A stretch of 64,000 nt of DNA. Source: Spirochaetota bacterium (GTDB lineage Bacteria > Spirochaetota > Spirochaetia > Treponematales > UBA12059). The DNA lies in the NCBI GenBank assembly GCA_018816345.1, contig JAHIWG010000143.1:1-64000 (forward strand), read 5' to 3'. Shown here one piece after another: positions 8,304-16,797 of this stretch. The translations under genes and the position numbers were made by a program. The notes under the pieces were generated by a model. It did not search any database. It was not told the origin of the DNA and saw only the letters and a program-made list of their open reading frames with translations. Positions within the stretch are counted from its first letter, which is position 1. Each line of letters starts with the position of its first letter.

Positions 8304-8919
8304 GCGGCGCGTATTCGGCAGGGTTGTCGTCATGCTCATCATGATCCTCGCGCTCGTCATCGGCGGGCTGTTCTGGTTCGACTACCTAGGAGTCGTCGAC
8401 GCTAAGTCGTTCTTCGCGCCGGCCCTCAGGCTAGCCGGCATAAAGACCCGTTCCGAGGGGGCCTTGCCGGCGGATTCCCCGACCCTTTTGGACGACGAGC
8501 GCTTCGAGAAGCAGCTGGCGGCCGTGGAGGCGATGCGGCAGGAACTGTCGGCGCGCGAGAAAGCCGCCGCCGAGAGGCAGTCGGCCGTCGAGGCCATGGC
8601 CCAGGAAATAGACGATAGGGCCAAGACTCTCGACGAAAGAGAGAATTCGTTCAAACAAATGGCGGAACGGTACGAGAATAGAAGAGCGAACGTCGAGCAA
8701 AACGCCCGATACCTGACCGGCATGCCCCCGGCGGACGCCGTGAAGATCCTGGCGGCCTCGGACGATCAGACGATCATCGACGTGTTGCGAGCCGTCGAGG
8801 AGATCGCTGCTCGGACCGGAGAGGCGTCCGTCGTCTCGTATTGGCTATCGCTGCTGCCCGCGGAGCGTTCGGCTACGCTGCAGCGCAAGATGAACGCGAA
8901 ACCTGCGTCGTTAGACTAG
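8287..8919 (+). CDS. flbB: Periplasmic flagellar collar protein FlbB
   Basis: Spirochaete-specific collar protein needed for collar and stator assembly in Borrelia. 210 residues. One membrane segment (about residues 12-31, VVVMLIMILALVIGGLFWF) anchors a periplasmic part: a coiled coil (about 70-140) and a MotE/MgtE-N-like C-terminal domain (TGMPPADAVKILAASDDQT). The gene overlaps fliJ by 17 nt, and the start is supported by GAGGGG upstream. It is followed by a strong hairpin that covers the fliK ribosome site. Confidence 0.9.
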   Translation: MASFGKRRVFGRVVVMLIMILALVIGGLFWFDYLGVVDAKSFFAPALRLAGIKTRSEGALPADSPTLLDDERFEKQLAAVEAMRQELSAREKAAAERQSAVEAMAQEIDDRAKTLDERENSFKQMAERYENRRANVEQNARYLTGMPPADAVKILAASDDQTIIDVLRAVEEIAARTGEASVVSYWLSLLPAERSATLQRKMNAKPASLD

Positions 8920-8928
8920 CGCCTGATC

Positions 8929-8973
8929 GGCTCCTTTTAGGGCCGTCCGGCGCGGCCGGACGCGAAAGGAGCC
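8929..8973 (+). promoter_or_regulatory. Hairpin masking the fliK Shine-Dalgarno
   Basis: Outer stem GGCTCCTTT (8929-8937) pairs perfectly with AAAGGAGCC (8965-8973). An inner stem, CGTCCGG (8944-8950) with CCGGACG (8956-8962), closes a 5-nt loop. The fliK ribosome site AAAGGAG (8965-8971) lies wholly inside the outer stem, and the ATG is at 8981. No T-run follows, so this is more likely a translational control element than a terminator. Confidence 0.75.
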
Positions 8974-8980
8974 TGCATAG

Positions 8981-10255
8981 ATGCTGGCGCTACCACGTAT
9001 CGTCGCCCCAGAAGGCGGTCTAGGGGCGGCTCATCGCTCCCCGCGCGCCTCGAAGTCGACTCTTCCCGTAGAGAGCCCGTTCCTTAAGCTGCTAGCCGGC
9101 CTACGATCGGGCAAGGCCGATCGCCCCGCCGGCGCGAACGCCGCCCCCGAGGCGAAGCTCGCTACCCGGTCGGTCTCGGCCGATACGCGCGCGGCCGGAT
9201 CCGCCGCGGCGAGGGCGAACGGCGGGGCGGCCCTCGCCGAACGGAATCCTAACGGCGCCGCCAAGGCGGCGGGATCCGTCCGCGAGGCCCGCGAGGCCCG
9301 CGAGGCCGGTTCCAGGCTAGTCCCCAAGGCGGGCGCCGTCGACGGGGATCTCGCTCGGCACGCTACGCGTCGAACGGGGACTGAAAAATCGAATAAAGGC
9401 GCCTCCGACGGCATCGAAGCCTCTATGGCGGCGGGGGCGTCCCTCGCGGCCGCGCCTATGCCCAAGGGAACCGAGAAGGCGAACGCCCAGGCCTGGCGAT
9501 CCTCCGCCGACGCCGACGCGAACCGGTCCGGGATCGAGACGCTAGGCGCCCATACGGAGCGCGGCAAGGACGGCGCCAAGGTCACCGTCATGGATATGCG
9601 GCTCAAGGCATCCCGTGAGCTCGCCTCCAAGCGGAACGAGACTAAGGCCGGCGCTCAGGGAGAGAGCCAGCAGGAGGCGACGAAGAGCGAGGTCCGAGGC
9701 GCGAGCCAGGATCCCTCGGCCCTAGCCGGCCGCGTTTTCTCCAGGGAAGACGGCCCCTCCGGCTCGCCAGCCCAGGCCCCCGCCGAGGCCGCGCCCGCCG
9801 CGCCCAAGAGCTTCGCCGAATCGCTCGCCACGCGCCTGCGCGACGGGGCCGCCGACATCGTGCGCTCGGCCCAGGTCGTGCTCCGGGACGGGGACTCCGG
9901 GATAATCCGCCTGCGCCTGGAGCCCGAATCGCTCGGAGGCGTCAAGATCGAGCTCAAAATGACCGAAAAGCAAATAAGCGGCAAGATAGTCGTAGAGTCC
10001 GACATAGCGGGCGACGCGTTCCGGGCGTCGATAGACGCGCTCAAGGACGCGTTCGCCGAGAGCGGGTTCGAGACGACGGCGCTCGAGGTAGAGGTCAGGA
10101 ACGGCATGGCCTCGGGATCGGGGGAGGGCAGGGGCCGTAGGGAGGGCGACGAGAGCGCGGGGGCCTATCGGAGCCGCTCGCTCAGGGAGCTCTCCGAGGC
10201 GGTCCCCTCGCTATCGCAGCCCGGGCGCGAAGGCGCGCTCAACGTAATCGTGTAA
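8981..10255 (+). CDS. fliK: Flagellar hook-length control protein FliK
   Basis: Secreted molecular ruler that sets hook length and switches export specificity through FlhB. 424 residues. The first about 280 residues are low-complexity, rich in Ala, Gly, Lys and Glu, as expected of the ruler part. The conserved C-terminal hook-length domain (about 285-385) includes DGDSGIIRLRLEPESLGGVK and GKIVVESDIAGDAFRASIDA. The ATG at 8981 follows AAAGGAG by 9 nt, and that site is buried in a hairpin. Position between flbB and flgD matches the Borrelia ruler gene. Confidence 0.9.
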   Translation: MLALPRIVAPEGGLGAAHRSPRASKSTLPVESPFLKLLAGLRSGKADRPAGANAAPEAKLATRSVSADTRAAGSAAARANGGAALAERNPNGAAKAAGSVREAREAREAGSRLVPKAGAVDGDLARHATRRTGTEKSNKGASDGIEASMAAGASLAAAPMPKGTEKANAQAWRSSADADANRSGIETLGAHTERGKDGAKVTVMDMRLKASRELASKRNETKAGAQGESQQEATKSEVRGASQDPSALAGRVFSREDGPSGSPAQAPAEAAPAAPKSFAESLATRLRDGAADIVRSAQVVLRDGDSGIIRLRLEPESLGGVKIELKMTEKQISGKIVVESDIAGDAFRASIDALKDAFAESGFETTALEVEVRNGMASGSGEGRGRREGDESAGAYRSRSLRELSEAVPSLSQPGREGALNVIV

Positions 10256-10270
10256 GGTAAGGAGCGATCC

Positions 10271-10705
10271 ATGGATATAGACCTAAGGATGAGCCAGGCG
10301 GACGCGGCGAGGACGAGGCTCCAGGTCGATACGCTCAATAAGGAGCTAGGCGGGGGCAAGGCCTTCAAGCCGGACCTGGATAAAGACGATTTCCTCAAGA
10401 TCCTCATAACCCAGCTCCAGCATCAGGACCCGACGAACCCGATGCAGGATAAGGAATTCATAGCCCAGATGGCGCAGTTCTCGTCGCTCGAGCAGATGAC
10501 CAATATGGCCACGAGCTTCGGGAAGCTGTCCAGCGTCCTGAATTCCAGCGAGGCCCAGTCCCTGCTAGGCAGGAACGTCGAGGTGCTCGAGGGCGACAAG
10601 GCGATCTACGGCAAGGTGTCGCAGGTCGTCCGCGGCGAATTCCCGCTCGTCATGGTCAACGGATCGTTCTATGACCTCGAGCAGGTCAGCAAAGTCGAAG
10701 AGTAA
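10271..10705 (+). CDS. flgD: Flagellar hook assembly scaffold FlgD
   Basis: Hook-cap protein that permits FlgE polymerisation. 144 residues, shorter than enteric FlgD (about 230) because the C-terminal Ig/tudor-like part is reduced. The signature DDFLKILITQLQHQDPTNPM is followed by KEFIAQMAQFSSLEQMTNM. It begins 15 nt after fliK and is followed by flgE with a strong AAGGAGG site. The short form is common in spirochaetes. Confidence 0.96.
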   Translation: MDIDLRMSQADAARTRLQVDTLNKELGGGKAFKPDLDKDDFLKILITQLQHQDPTNPMQDKEFIAQMAQFSSLEQMTNMATSFGKLSSVLNSSEAQSLLGRNVEVLEGDKAIYGKVSQVVRGEFPLVMVNGSFYDLEQVSKVEE

Positions 10706-10717
10706 GGAGGCGCCGTT

Positions 10718-12109
10718 ATGATGCGCTCGTTGTATTCAGGCGTAGCCGGCCTCCAGAACCACCAGGTCCGCATGGACGTGCTCGGCAACAACATCGCCAA
10801 CGTGAACACCACCGGCTTCAAGAAGGGCCGGGCCAACTTCCAGGACCTTCTGTACCAACAGATGTCCGGCGCCGCCAGGCCGACCGACGAGGTCGGCGGC
10901 GTTAACCCAAAGGAAATAGGACTCGGTATGTCGATAGCATCGATAGACACGATCCATACGCAGGGCTCGCTCCAGACCACCGGGGTCATGACCGACCTCG
11001 CAATCCAGGGCAACGGATTCTTCGTGCTGGCCAAGGGCGAGCAGACCATGTTCACCCGCGCCGGAGCCTTCGGCCTCGACGCCGACGGCCGCCTGGTCAA
11101 TCCGGGCAACGGCCTGCGCGTGCAGGGCTGGAACGCCCAGGTCGTCAACGGCGTCGAGGTCCTCAACACCTCGGGCGCCCTCGACGACCTCGTCATCCCG
11201 GTCGGCTCCAAGGATCCGGCCCGCGCCACCGAGCAGGTCTTCCTGGCCTGCAACCTAGACAAGCGCCTGCCGGAGATCCCCGAGGGCGCGGCCCTCGAGA
11301 CGATCAGGCAGGGTACCTGGCGCGTCGAGGAGAAGGTCTACGATTCCTTCGGCAAGCAGCATATCCTGCGCGTCGAGTTCACCCGCGTGCCCGGCCAGCC
11401 CAATCAGTGGCAGGCTACCGTCAACGTGGATCCCGAGGCGGCCGCGCAGACTAACGCCGCGGTCGGGCTCAATCCCGAGGGGCTCCAGGGCAATACCTTC
11501 ACCGTGGAATTCGACAACCTCGGTACGCTCCGCCGGATTACCGACGGGCAGGGCAACCCCTCCGCCGAGACCGGCCTGCTGTCGATGAACGTGGCGTTCG
11601 ACGTGGCCGACGCGACCGCGGGAGAGGGCGGCGCCCCGACGAGGCAGACCTTCGCGCTGAACCTCGGGACGGCCGGCAGCGTGAGGAGCACCGTGACCCA
11701 GTTCGCCGAGGCGTCGAGCACCAAGGTCTTCGATCAGGACGGCTACGGCATGGGCTACCTCGAGAATTTCAAGATCGACCAGTCCGGCATGATCACCGCC
11801 GTCTACTCCAACGGGTCGACGAGGACGCTCGGTCAGGTAGCCCTGGCCAGCTTCACCAACCCCAACGGCCTCGAGAAGACCGGGGAGACCAACTTCGTCG
11901 CGTCGAACAACTCGGGCATGGCAAATATCGGGCCCTCGGGCATCGCGGGCAAGGGCAAGCTCATAGCAGGCGCCCTCGAGATGTCCAACGTGGACCTGGC
12001 CGAGCAGTTCACCGATATGATAGTGACTCAGCGCGGCTTCCAGGCCAACTCGAAGACCATACAGACGTCCGACCAGCTCCTTCAGGAGCTCCTGACGCTC
12101 AAGCGATAA
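10718..12109 (+). CDS. flgE: Flagellar hook protein FlgE
   Basis: Structural subunit of the hook. 463 residues with the N-terminal rod/hook signature ([20 protein letters not shown]) and the C-terminal helix ([20 protein letters not shown]). In the D2-type insertion, residues K165, C178 and N179 occur in the contexts [10 protein letters not shown] and LACNLDKR. These are the positions of the lysinoalanine cross-link pair reported for Treponema denticola FlgE, so subunits are probably covalently joined. Either of two adjacent ATGs (10718, 10721) could start it; GGAGG spacing favours 10718. Confidence 0.97.
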   Translation: MMRSLYSGVAGLQNHQVRMDVLGNNIANVNTTGFKKGRANFQDLLYQQMSGAARPTDEVGGVNPKEIGLGMSIASIDTIHTQGSLQTTGVMTDLAIQGNGFFVLAKGEQTMFTRAGAFGLDADGRLVNPGNGLRVQGWNAQVVNGVEVLNTSGALDDLVIPVGSKDPARATEQVFLACNLDKRLPEIPEGAALETIRQGTWRVEEKVYDSFGKQHILRVEFTRVPGQPNQWQATVNVDPEAAAQTNAAVGLNPEGLQGNTFTVEFDNLGTLRRITDGQGNPSAETGLLSMNVAFDVADATAGEGGAPTRQTFALNLGTAGSVRSTVTQFAEASSTKVFDQDGYGMGYLENFKIDQSGMITAVYSNGSTRTLGQVALASFTNPNGLEKTGETNFVASNNSGMANIGPSGIAGKGKLIAGALEMSNVDLAEQFTDMIVTQRGFQANSKTIQTSDQLLQELLTLKR

Positions 12110-12140
12110 GCGCGGGCGATCCTAGCGCACGGAGGCGACG

Positions 12141-12338
12141 ATGATAACGCTGACTAGGCTGTCCGGCGACGAGTTCTGGCTCAACCCGCATCAGATCGAG
12201 TATATTGAGCGGGCGCACGATACGTCGATCGCGATGCTGTCCGGGAAGCGCGTCATCGTCCGGGAGACGGTGCCCGTCGTCATAGAGAAGATAGTCGAGT
12301 ACCGTCGCCTCATTGGCGCGTTCAAGAACGAGGAGTAG
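12141..12338 (+). CDS. flbD: Flagellar protein FlbD
   Basis: Small conserved protein (65 residues) usually found between flgE and motA in spirochaetes and Gram-positives. It has the family pattern MITLTRLSGDEFWLNPHQIE and a basic/hydrophobic C-terminus. Its molecular role is not settled. The ATG has GGAGGCG upstream. motA starts 3 nt after its stop, so it is part of the same transcript. Confidence 0.92.
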   Translation: MITLTRLSGDEFWLNPHQIEYIERAHDTSIAMLSGKRVIVRETVPVVIEKIVEYRRLIGAFKNEE

Positions 12339-12341
12339 GGG

Positions 12342-13124
12342 ATGGATCTCGCTACTATTATTGGATTAGGCGCCGGATTCTTCTGTATAGTCGCGTCTAT
12401 GTACGCCTCGGGCGGCGTGGTCACGACCTATCTCGACCCGGCCAGCGCCCTCATGACGATAGGCGGATCGTTCTTCGCCCTCCTCATGAACTACTCCATC
12501 AAGGACATGCTGGCGATATTCAAGATCATCGGCATGGCCTTCAAGGTGCCTGATTTCGGCGAGATGAAGATAGCCGAGTCCCTCCTGTCCCTCTCGGAAC
12601 GCGCCAGGCGCGAGGGCATACTATCCCTGGAAGAGGAGATAGAGGGCGTGGAGAGCGCCTTCATGAAGCGCGGCCTGCGCATGGTGGTCGACTCGACCGA
12701 TCCCGAGGTGATAAAGAACATCCTCGAGAACGAGCTTTCGCAGATGAACGACCGCCACGGCAAGTGGCTCAAGATGCTCGACCAGTGGGCCAAGCTGGCC
12801 CCGGGCATGGGCATGCTCGGCACCGTCCAGGGCCTCATAGCCATGATGAAGAACCTCGAGGACAAGAGCCGCATCGGCCCCAACATGGCCGTGGCCCTGA
12901 TCACCACCTACTACGGCGCCATGATGGCGAACTTCCTCATCATGCCCCTCATGGGAAAGCTCGCGGGGCACGACGCCGCGGAGACTAAGGTCAGGGAGAT
13001 GATCATCGAGGGCGTGCTTTCGATCCAGCAGGGCGATAACCCGCACATACTCCAGATGAAGCTCTCCTCGTACCTGTCGCCCGAGAGCCAGCGGAAGCTC
13101 GAAGAGCTTCACCCCGCCGCGTAA
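12342..13124 (+). CDS. motA: Flagellar motor stator protein MotA
   Basis: Ion-channel stator subunit that pushes on FliG. 260 residues with four membrane segments, two near the N-terminus (about 4-24 and 33-50) and two after the cytoplasmic loop (about 148-205). The loop contains the acidic/basic torque region, and the segment WAKLAPGMGMLGTVQGLIAM is typical of the family. motB follows after 11 nt. Whether the ion is H+ or Na+ cannot be read from the sequence with confidence. Confidence 0.97.
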   Translation: MDLATIIGLGAGFFCIVASMYASGGVVTTYLDPASALMTIGGSFFALLMNYSIKDMLAIFKIIGMAFKVPDFGEMKIAESLLSLSERARREGILSLEEEIEGVESAFMKRGLRMVVDSTDPEVIKNILENELSQMNDRHGKWLKMLDQWAKLAPGMGMLGTVQGLIAMMKNLEDKSRIGPNMAVALITTYYGAMMANFLIMPLMGKLAGHDAAETKVREMIIEGVLSIQQGDNPHILQMKLSSYLSPESQRKLEELHPAA

Positions 13125-13135
13125 AGGATAGATGC

Positions 13136-13867
13136 ATGGCGCGACAGAAGAAGAAACAGGAACTAGGCGGCCTCGCCGAATGGATAGTCACCTACGGAGA
13201 CATGGTGACGCTCTTGCTGTGCTTCTTCGTCGCCCTCTTCGATATCACCGAGGTGGAGCCTGGGCAGATGACTCAGATGATATCGAGCCTCGCCAATATC
13301 GGCATGGGCTCCTCCACCGGAGGCAACTCCCTGTCCGTAGGCAAGCTCGCGGAGCTAGGCAACTCCATCAACAGCCTTCCCTCCATGGAGAAGGGCAAGA
13401 TGCTCGCCACCGCCAAGAAGAAGGCCGTTTCATTGTTCCAGCCGGAGATCAAGTCGAACAAGGTGCGCATCAGCTCCGACGAGAGGGGCCTCGTCATATC
13501 GCTGGCGTCAGACGCGTTCTTCAGGCCGGCGAGCGCCGATATCAATATCGAAGAGACGAGGACCATGCTGGTGCGCATCTCGGAGCTCCTCAAGTCCGAG
13601 GAGCTCCGCGGCCGGAAATTCAGGATCGAGGGCCATACCGACTCGTCCTCGACCGACCCGGCCGGCCCGTGGCTGTCTAACTGGGAGCTCTCGACGGCCC
13701 GGGCCCTCGGCGTGCTCCATTACCTGAGCGATTTCGGCGTACCGGAGGATCGCTTCCAAGTCTCCGGGCTCGCGGCGACCGTGCCAGTCGCCGACGATTC
13801 GACCGAGGAAGGCCGCGCCTATAATAGGCGCGTCGATATAATCATCCTAGACGAAGGCCACCTGTGA
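13136..13867 (+). CDS. motB: Flagellar motor stator protein MotB
   Basis: Peptidoglycan-anchored stator partner of MotA. 243 residues. A short basic N-terminus (ARQKKKQ) is followed by one membrane helix (WIVTYGDMVTLLLCFFVALF) with the ion-binding Asp at residue 22. The OmpA-like domain (about residues 120-240) binds peptidoglycan and includes RKFRIEGHTDSSSTD and SNWELSTARALGVLHYL. The gene directly follows motA and precedes fliL by 19 nt. Confidence 0.97.
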   Translation: MARQKKKQELGGLAEWIVTYGDMVTLLLCFFVALFDITEVEPGQMTQMISSLANIGMGSSTGGNSLSVGKLAELGNSINSLPSMEKGKMLATAKKKAVSLFQPEIKSNKVRISSDERGLVISLASDAFFRPASADINIEETRTMLVRISELLKSEELRGRKFRIEGHTDSSSTDPAGPWLSNWELSTARALGVLHYLSDFGVPEDRFQVSGLAATVPVADDSTEEGRAYNRRVDIIILDEGHL

Positions 13868-13886
13868 TGGCCGGAGGTAGCCTGCT

Positions 13887-14438
13887 ATGAGCGACGATTT
13901 CGATAAGGGCGGACCCGATTTCTCCGATACGCCGGACGTCATAGAGAAGCCGAAGTCCAAAGGCGGCGGCAAGGCCATCCTCGGGCTCCTCAAGTGGATA
14001 GCCATAGGCCTCGGGGCGGTGATATTCATCATCGTCATAGTCGTCGTGACGGTGAGCCTCCTCAACCGCCAGGCTAAGCCGATGACTACCGTCCCGACCT
14101 CGGAGGAGTACCAGCGGGCTACGCCTATATGGGCCACCTTCACTTCCATCGACCAGATCACGACGAGCACCGTCGACAAGGAGCCCTGGTCGGTGATGGT
14201 AAAGCTCAACCTGGCCTACGACACGGCGGACAAGGATATCCAGAACGAGCTTACCGCCAGGAAGTACCAGATCCAGGACGCCCTGCGCAATTTCTTCAGC
14301 GCGAAGAAGATAGAAGCCCTCCTGCCCGAGCGGGAACGCGAGCTCAAGGAGGAGCTGCGGGAGATGCTAAACCGCATGCTTTCCAAGCCGGCCATAAAGG
14401 ACGTGTATTTCCAGACGTTCGCGCGCAACCAGATGTAA
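13887..14438 (+). CDS. fliL: Flagellar basal-body-associated protein FliL
   Basis: Single-pass membrane protein that surrounds and supports the stator. 183 residues: a cytoplasmic N-terminus of about 28 residues, a membrane helix at about 34-57 (LLKWIAIGLGAVIFIIVIVV), then a periplasmic SPFH/stomatin-like domain with the conserved C-terminal KPAIKDVYFQTFARNQM. A GC-rich hairpin lies between this gene and fliM. Confidence 0.94.
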   Translation: MSDDFDKGGPDFSDTPDVIEKPKSKGGGKAILGLLKWIAIGLGAVIFIIVIVVVTVSLLNRQAKPMTTVPTSEEYQRATPIWATFTSIDQITTSTVDKEPWSVMVKLNLAYDTADKDIQNELTARKYQIQDALRNFFSAKKIEALLPERERELKEELREMLNRMLSKPAIKDVYFQTFARNQM

Positions 14439-14445
14439 TTACCGC

Positions 14446-14467
14446 CGCCGCGCCCGATGACGCGGCG
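14446..14467 (+). other. GC hairpin between fliL and fliM
   Basis: CGCCGCG (14446-14452) and CGCGGCG (14461-14467) form a perfect 7-bp stem with an 8-nt loop. A run of five T (14483-14487) lies 15 nt further on, too far for a canonical intrinsic terminator. It could stabilise or process the transcript, or act as a weak attenuator that lowers fliM relative to the stator genes. Function is unproven. Confidence 0.4.
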
Positions 14468-14517
14468 ACGTTGCTAAAAGCGTTTTTCTATGCAATTATG
14501 TAAGGCGGAGTGAATAG

Positions 14518-15552
14518 ATGACCGAAGTCCTTTCGCAGGACGAGATAGACCAGCTCCTCACCGCCATCAACGCCGGCGATACGTCATTGGAGACGGTCCA
14601 GTCGGCGACCGATTCCCGTAAGATAAAGATATACGACTTCAGGCGCCCGGATAAATTCTCCAAGGAGCAGATGCGTACCGTGCAGAACATGCACGAGACG
14701 TTCGCGCGCCTGACGACGACGAGCCTGTCCGCGTCGCTGCGTATCCTCGTGAACGTCCACGTCGCGTCCGTGGACCAGCTGACGTACGAGGAGTTCATCA
14801 GGTCCATCCCGACCACGACCACGCTCGCCGTCGTCAGCATGGACCCCCTGAAGGGCCAGATTATCCTCGAGATAGACCCGGCGGTCACGTTCACGATAAT
14901 CGACCGGCTGTTCGGCGGGGCCGGCGAGGGCTCGAAGCTGACCCGAGAGCTGACCGATATAGAGCACTCGGTCATGGAAGGCATCATAGTAAAGATACTG
15001 GGCAACCTCCGCGAGGCCTGGACGCAGGTGATAGACCTCCGCCCGCGCCTGTCTCAGATAGAGGTCAACCCGCAGTTCGCGCAGATCGTGCCCCCTACCG
15101 AGATGGTCGTGCTCGTGACCCTCGAGACCAAGATAGGCGACGTGGAGGGCATGATGAACCTCTGCATCCCCTACCTGACCATCGAGCCGATCATCTCCAA
15201 GCTGTCCGCCCAGTACTGGTACTCGTCGGTACGCCGCGGGGCCACGACCGAGAACCTCAATATACTCAAGGAGAAGCTGTCCACGATCGACGTGCCGGTA
15301 ATAGCGGAGATAGGCCGCATACAGGTTACCGTGAGGGACGTGCTCAACCTGAACCTAGGCGATATCATCAGGCTCTATAACGTCAAGGTAGACGATCCCA
15401 TGGTGCTCAACGTTGGCAATAAGAAGAAATTCCTGTGCCGCCCGGGAGTCATCGGCAAGAAGATGGCTGTCCAGATCAGCAAGAAGCTCGAGGAGCTCGG
15501 CCAGGAAGAATACGAGGAACTGGCCGCGGAAGGTGAGGATTCATATGAGTGA
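14518..15552 (+). CDS. fliM: Flagellar motor switch protein FliM
   Basis: C-ring protein that binds phosphorylated CheY. 344 residues. The N-terminal CheY-binding motif (VLSQDEIDQLLTAI, residues 4-17) is intact. The middle domain includes LSASLRILVNVHVASVDQLT and FTIIDRLFGGAGEGSK. The C-terminal SpoA-type domain ends with a short acidic tail. It overlaps fliY by 8 nt. The ATG follows AAGGCGGAG. Confidence 0.97.
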   Translation: MTEVLSQDEIDQLLTAINAGDTSLETVQSATDSRKIKIYDFRRPDKFSKEQMRTVQNMHETFARLTTTSLSASLRILVNVHVASVDQLTYEEFIRSIPTTTTLAVVSMDPLKGQIILEIDPAVTFTIIDRLFGGAGEGSKLTRELTDIEHSVMEGIIVKILGNLREAWTQVIDLRPRLSQIEVNPQFAQIVPPTEMVVLVTLETKIGDVEGMMNLCIPYLTIEPIISKLSAQYWYSSVRRGATTENLNILKEKLSTIDVPVIAEIGRIQVTVRDVLNLNLGDIIRLYNVKVDDPMVLNVGNKKKFLCRPGVIGKKMAVQISKKLEELGQEEYEELAAEGEDSYE

Positions 15553-16699
15553 CGGCGCTCTCTCCCAGGACGAGATAGATTCCCTGCTAGCGGGACTCGA
15601 TCCTAGCGCGGGCGGCTCTCCGTCCCCGAAGTCTTCCCCGGCCGGGCTGTCGGAGCCTGAGCTGCAGTCGTTCGGCGGCATACTGGCCGGCCTCTCCGAT
15701 ACGCACGCCCAGACGGTATCCATGATGACGGGGAAGGACGCGACCTTCTCGTCGGCCCGGACGGATTCCACGACGAGGGACGGCATGCTGCCGTCCCTGC
15801 CCGACGAGGTCCTGGCGGTCAAGATAGACATGGTCGGCGGCATCCCCGGCGATCACCTGTTCCTCGTGCCTAAGGATACGGCCGTCAAGATAGCCTCGCT
15901 GGCGAACCAGGACGAGAGCCTGGCCGACCTCGACGACATGGCCATCTCCGTCGTCTCGGAATGCATCTCGAGCCTCACGGGCTCGGCTATTAACGCGTTC
16001 ACCGAGAAGTCCGGCAACCGTTCCATACAGTCCGACGTCGCCGACGGGGCCTTCGGCCCCAAGGCCATCGCCCGGCTCCCCGCCGGAGACTTCGTCCGCG
16101 TATCCTACGAGCTGACCATCGACGGATCGCCCTATAAACTCTGGGAGATTTATTCCCAGACGTTCGTCAAGGATATAGTCGTCGCGTCGGGAGGCGGAGC
16201 CCCCGCGCAGCAGCCCAGGGGCGGCGGCGGGATGCAGATGGGCGGCGGGATGCAGATGGGTAACCAGATGCCCCAGGGCGGAGGAGCGATGGGTATGCCT
16301 CAGATGGGGTATCAGCAGCCTATGTACCAGCAGCAGATGATGGGCCAGCAGGGCATGTATCCTTCCCCGGTCATGTCCCAGCCTAACGTCCAGCCGGTCC
16401 AGTTCGCTAACCTGGGCATGGGGCATCCCGGCCAGGAATCCGGCAATATCGGGCTCATCATGGACGTCTACATGGAGCTCACCGTGGAGCTCGGTAGGAC
16501 GAAGAAGCTTATCAAGGATATCCTCGGTATCGGCGAGGGAACGATCATAGAGCTCGATAAGCTAGCGGGCGAGCCCGTAGATATATTAGTTAACCACAAG
16601 CTCATCGCCAAGGGCGAGGTCGTGGTGATCGACGAGAACTTCGGCGTGCGCGTTACCGAGATCGTCTCTCCCATGGAACGCATGGCGGACTTGAGCTAG
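15545..16699 (+). CDS. fliY: Flagellar motor switch protein FliY/FliN
   Basis: C-ring protein combining a FliM-like N-terminal peptide (ALSQDEIDSLLAGLD), a CheC-like middle domain (about 45-215) and a C-terminal FliN/SpoA domain (about 305-384, VELGRTKKLIKDILGIGEG). 384 residues from the ATG at 15545, which overlaps fliM by 8 nt and follows AGGTGAGG. The domains are joined by an unusual linker (about 220-290) of Met, Gln, Gly, Tyr and Pro. In the CheC-like domain the first ExxN phosphatase motif reads ExxS (SVVSECIS), so that site may be inactive. Confidence 0.95.
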   Translation: MSDGALSQDEIDSLLAGLDPSAGGSPSPKSSPAGLSEPELQSFGGILAGLSDTHAQTVSMMTGKDATFSSARTDSTTRDGMLPSLPDEVLAVKIDMVGGIPGDHLFLVPKDTAVKIASLANQDESLADLDDMAISVVSECISSLTGSAINAFTEKSGNRSIQSDVADGAFGPKAIARLPAGDFVRVSYELTIDGSPYKLWEIYSQTFVKDIVVASGGGAPAQQPRGGGGMQMGGGMQMGNQMPQGGGAMGMPQMGYQQPMYQQQMMGQQGMYPSPVMSQPNVQPVQFANLGMGHPGQESGNIGLIMDVYMELTVELGRTKKLIKDILGIGEGTIIELDKLAGEPVDILVNHKLIAKGEVVVIDENFGVRVTEIVSPMERMADLS

Positions 16700-16713
16700 G
16701 CGTCCGGGATTAT

Positions 16714-16781
16714 CCGCCGCTTGGCGGTATTTCCTAATTCTCCATAGACTTGTTGCCTTTCCGGCCGCGGCAATGTACAAT
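16714..16781 (+). promoter_or_regulatory. Weak hairpin and internal promoter before fliO
   Basis: CCGCC-GCTT-GGCGG (16714-16727) followed by TATTT is a weak attenuator candidate. Downstream, TTGCCT (16753-16758), a 17-nt spacer and TACAAT (16776-16781) resemble a sigma-70 promoter. A further perfect 8-bp stem, CCGGCCGC (16761-16768) with GCGGCCGG (16783-16790), overlaps the promoter and ends at the fliO ribosome site AGGGGAA. Together they suggest a sub-operon boundary between switch and export genes. Confidence 0.4.
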
Positions 16782-16797
16782 GGCGGCCGGAGGGGAA

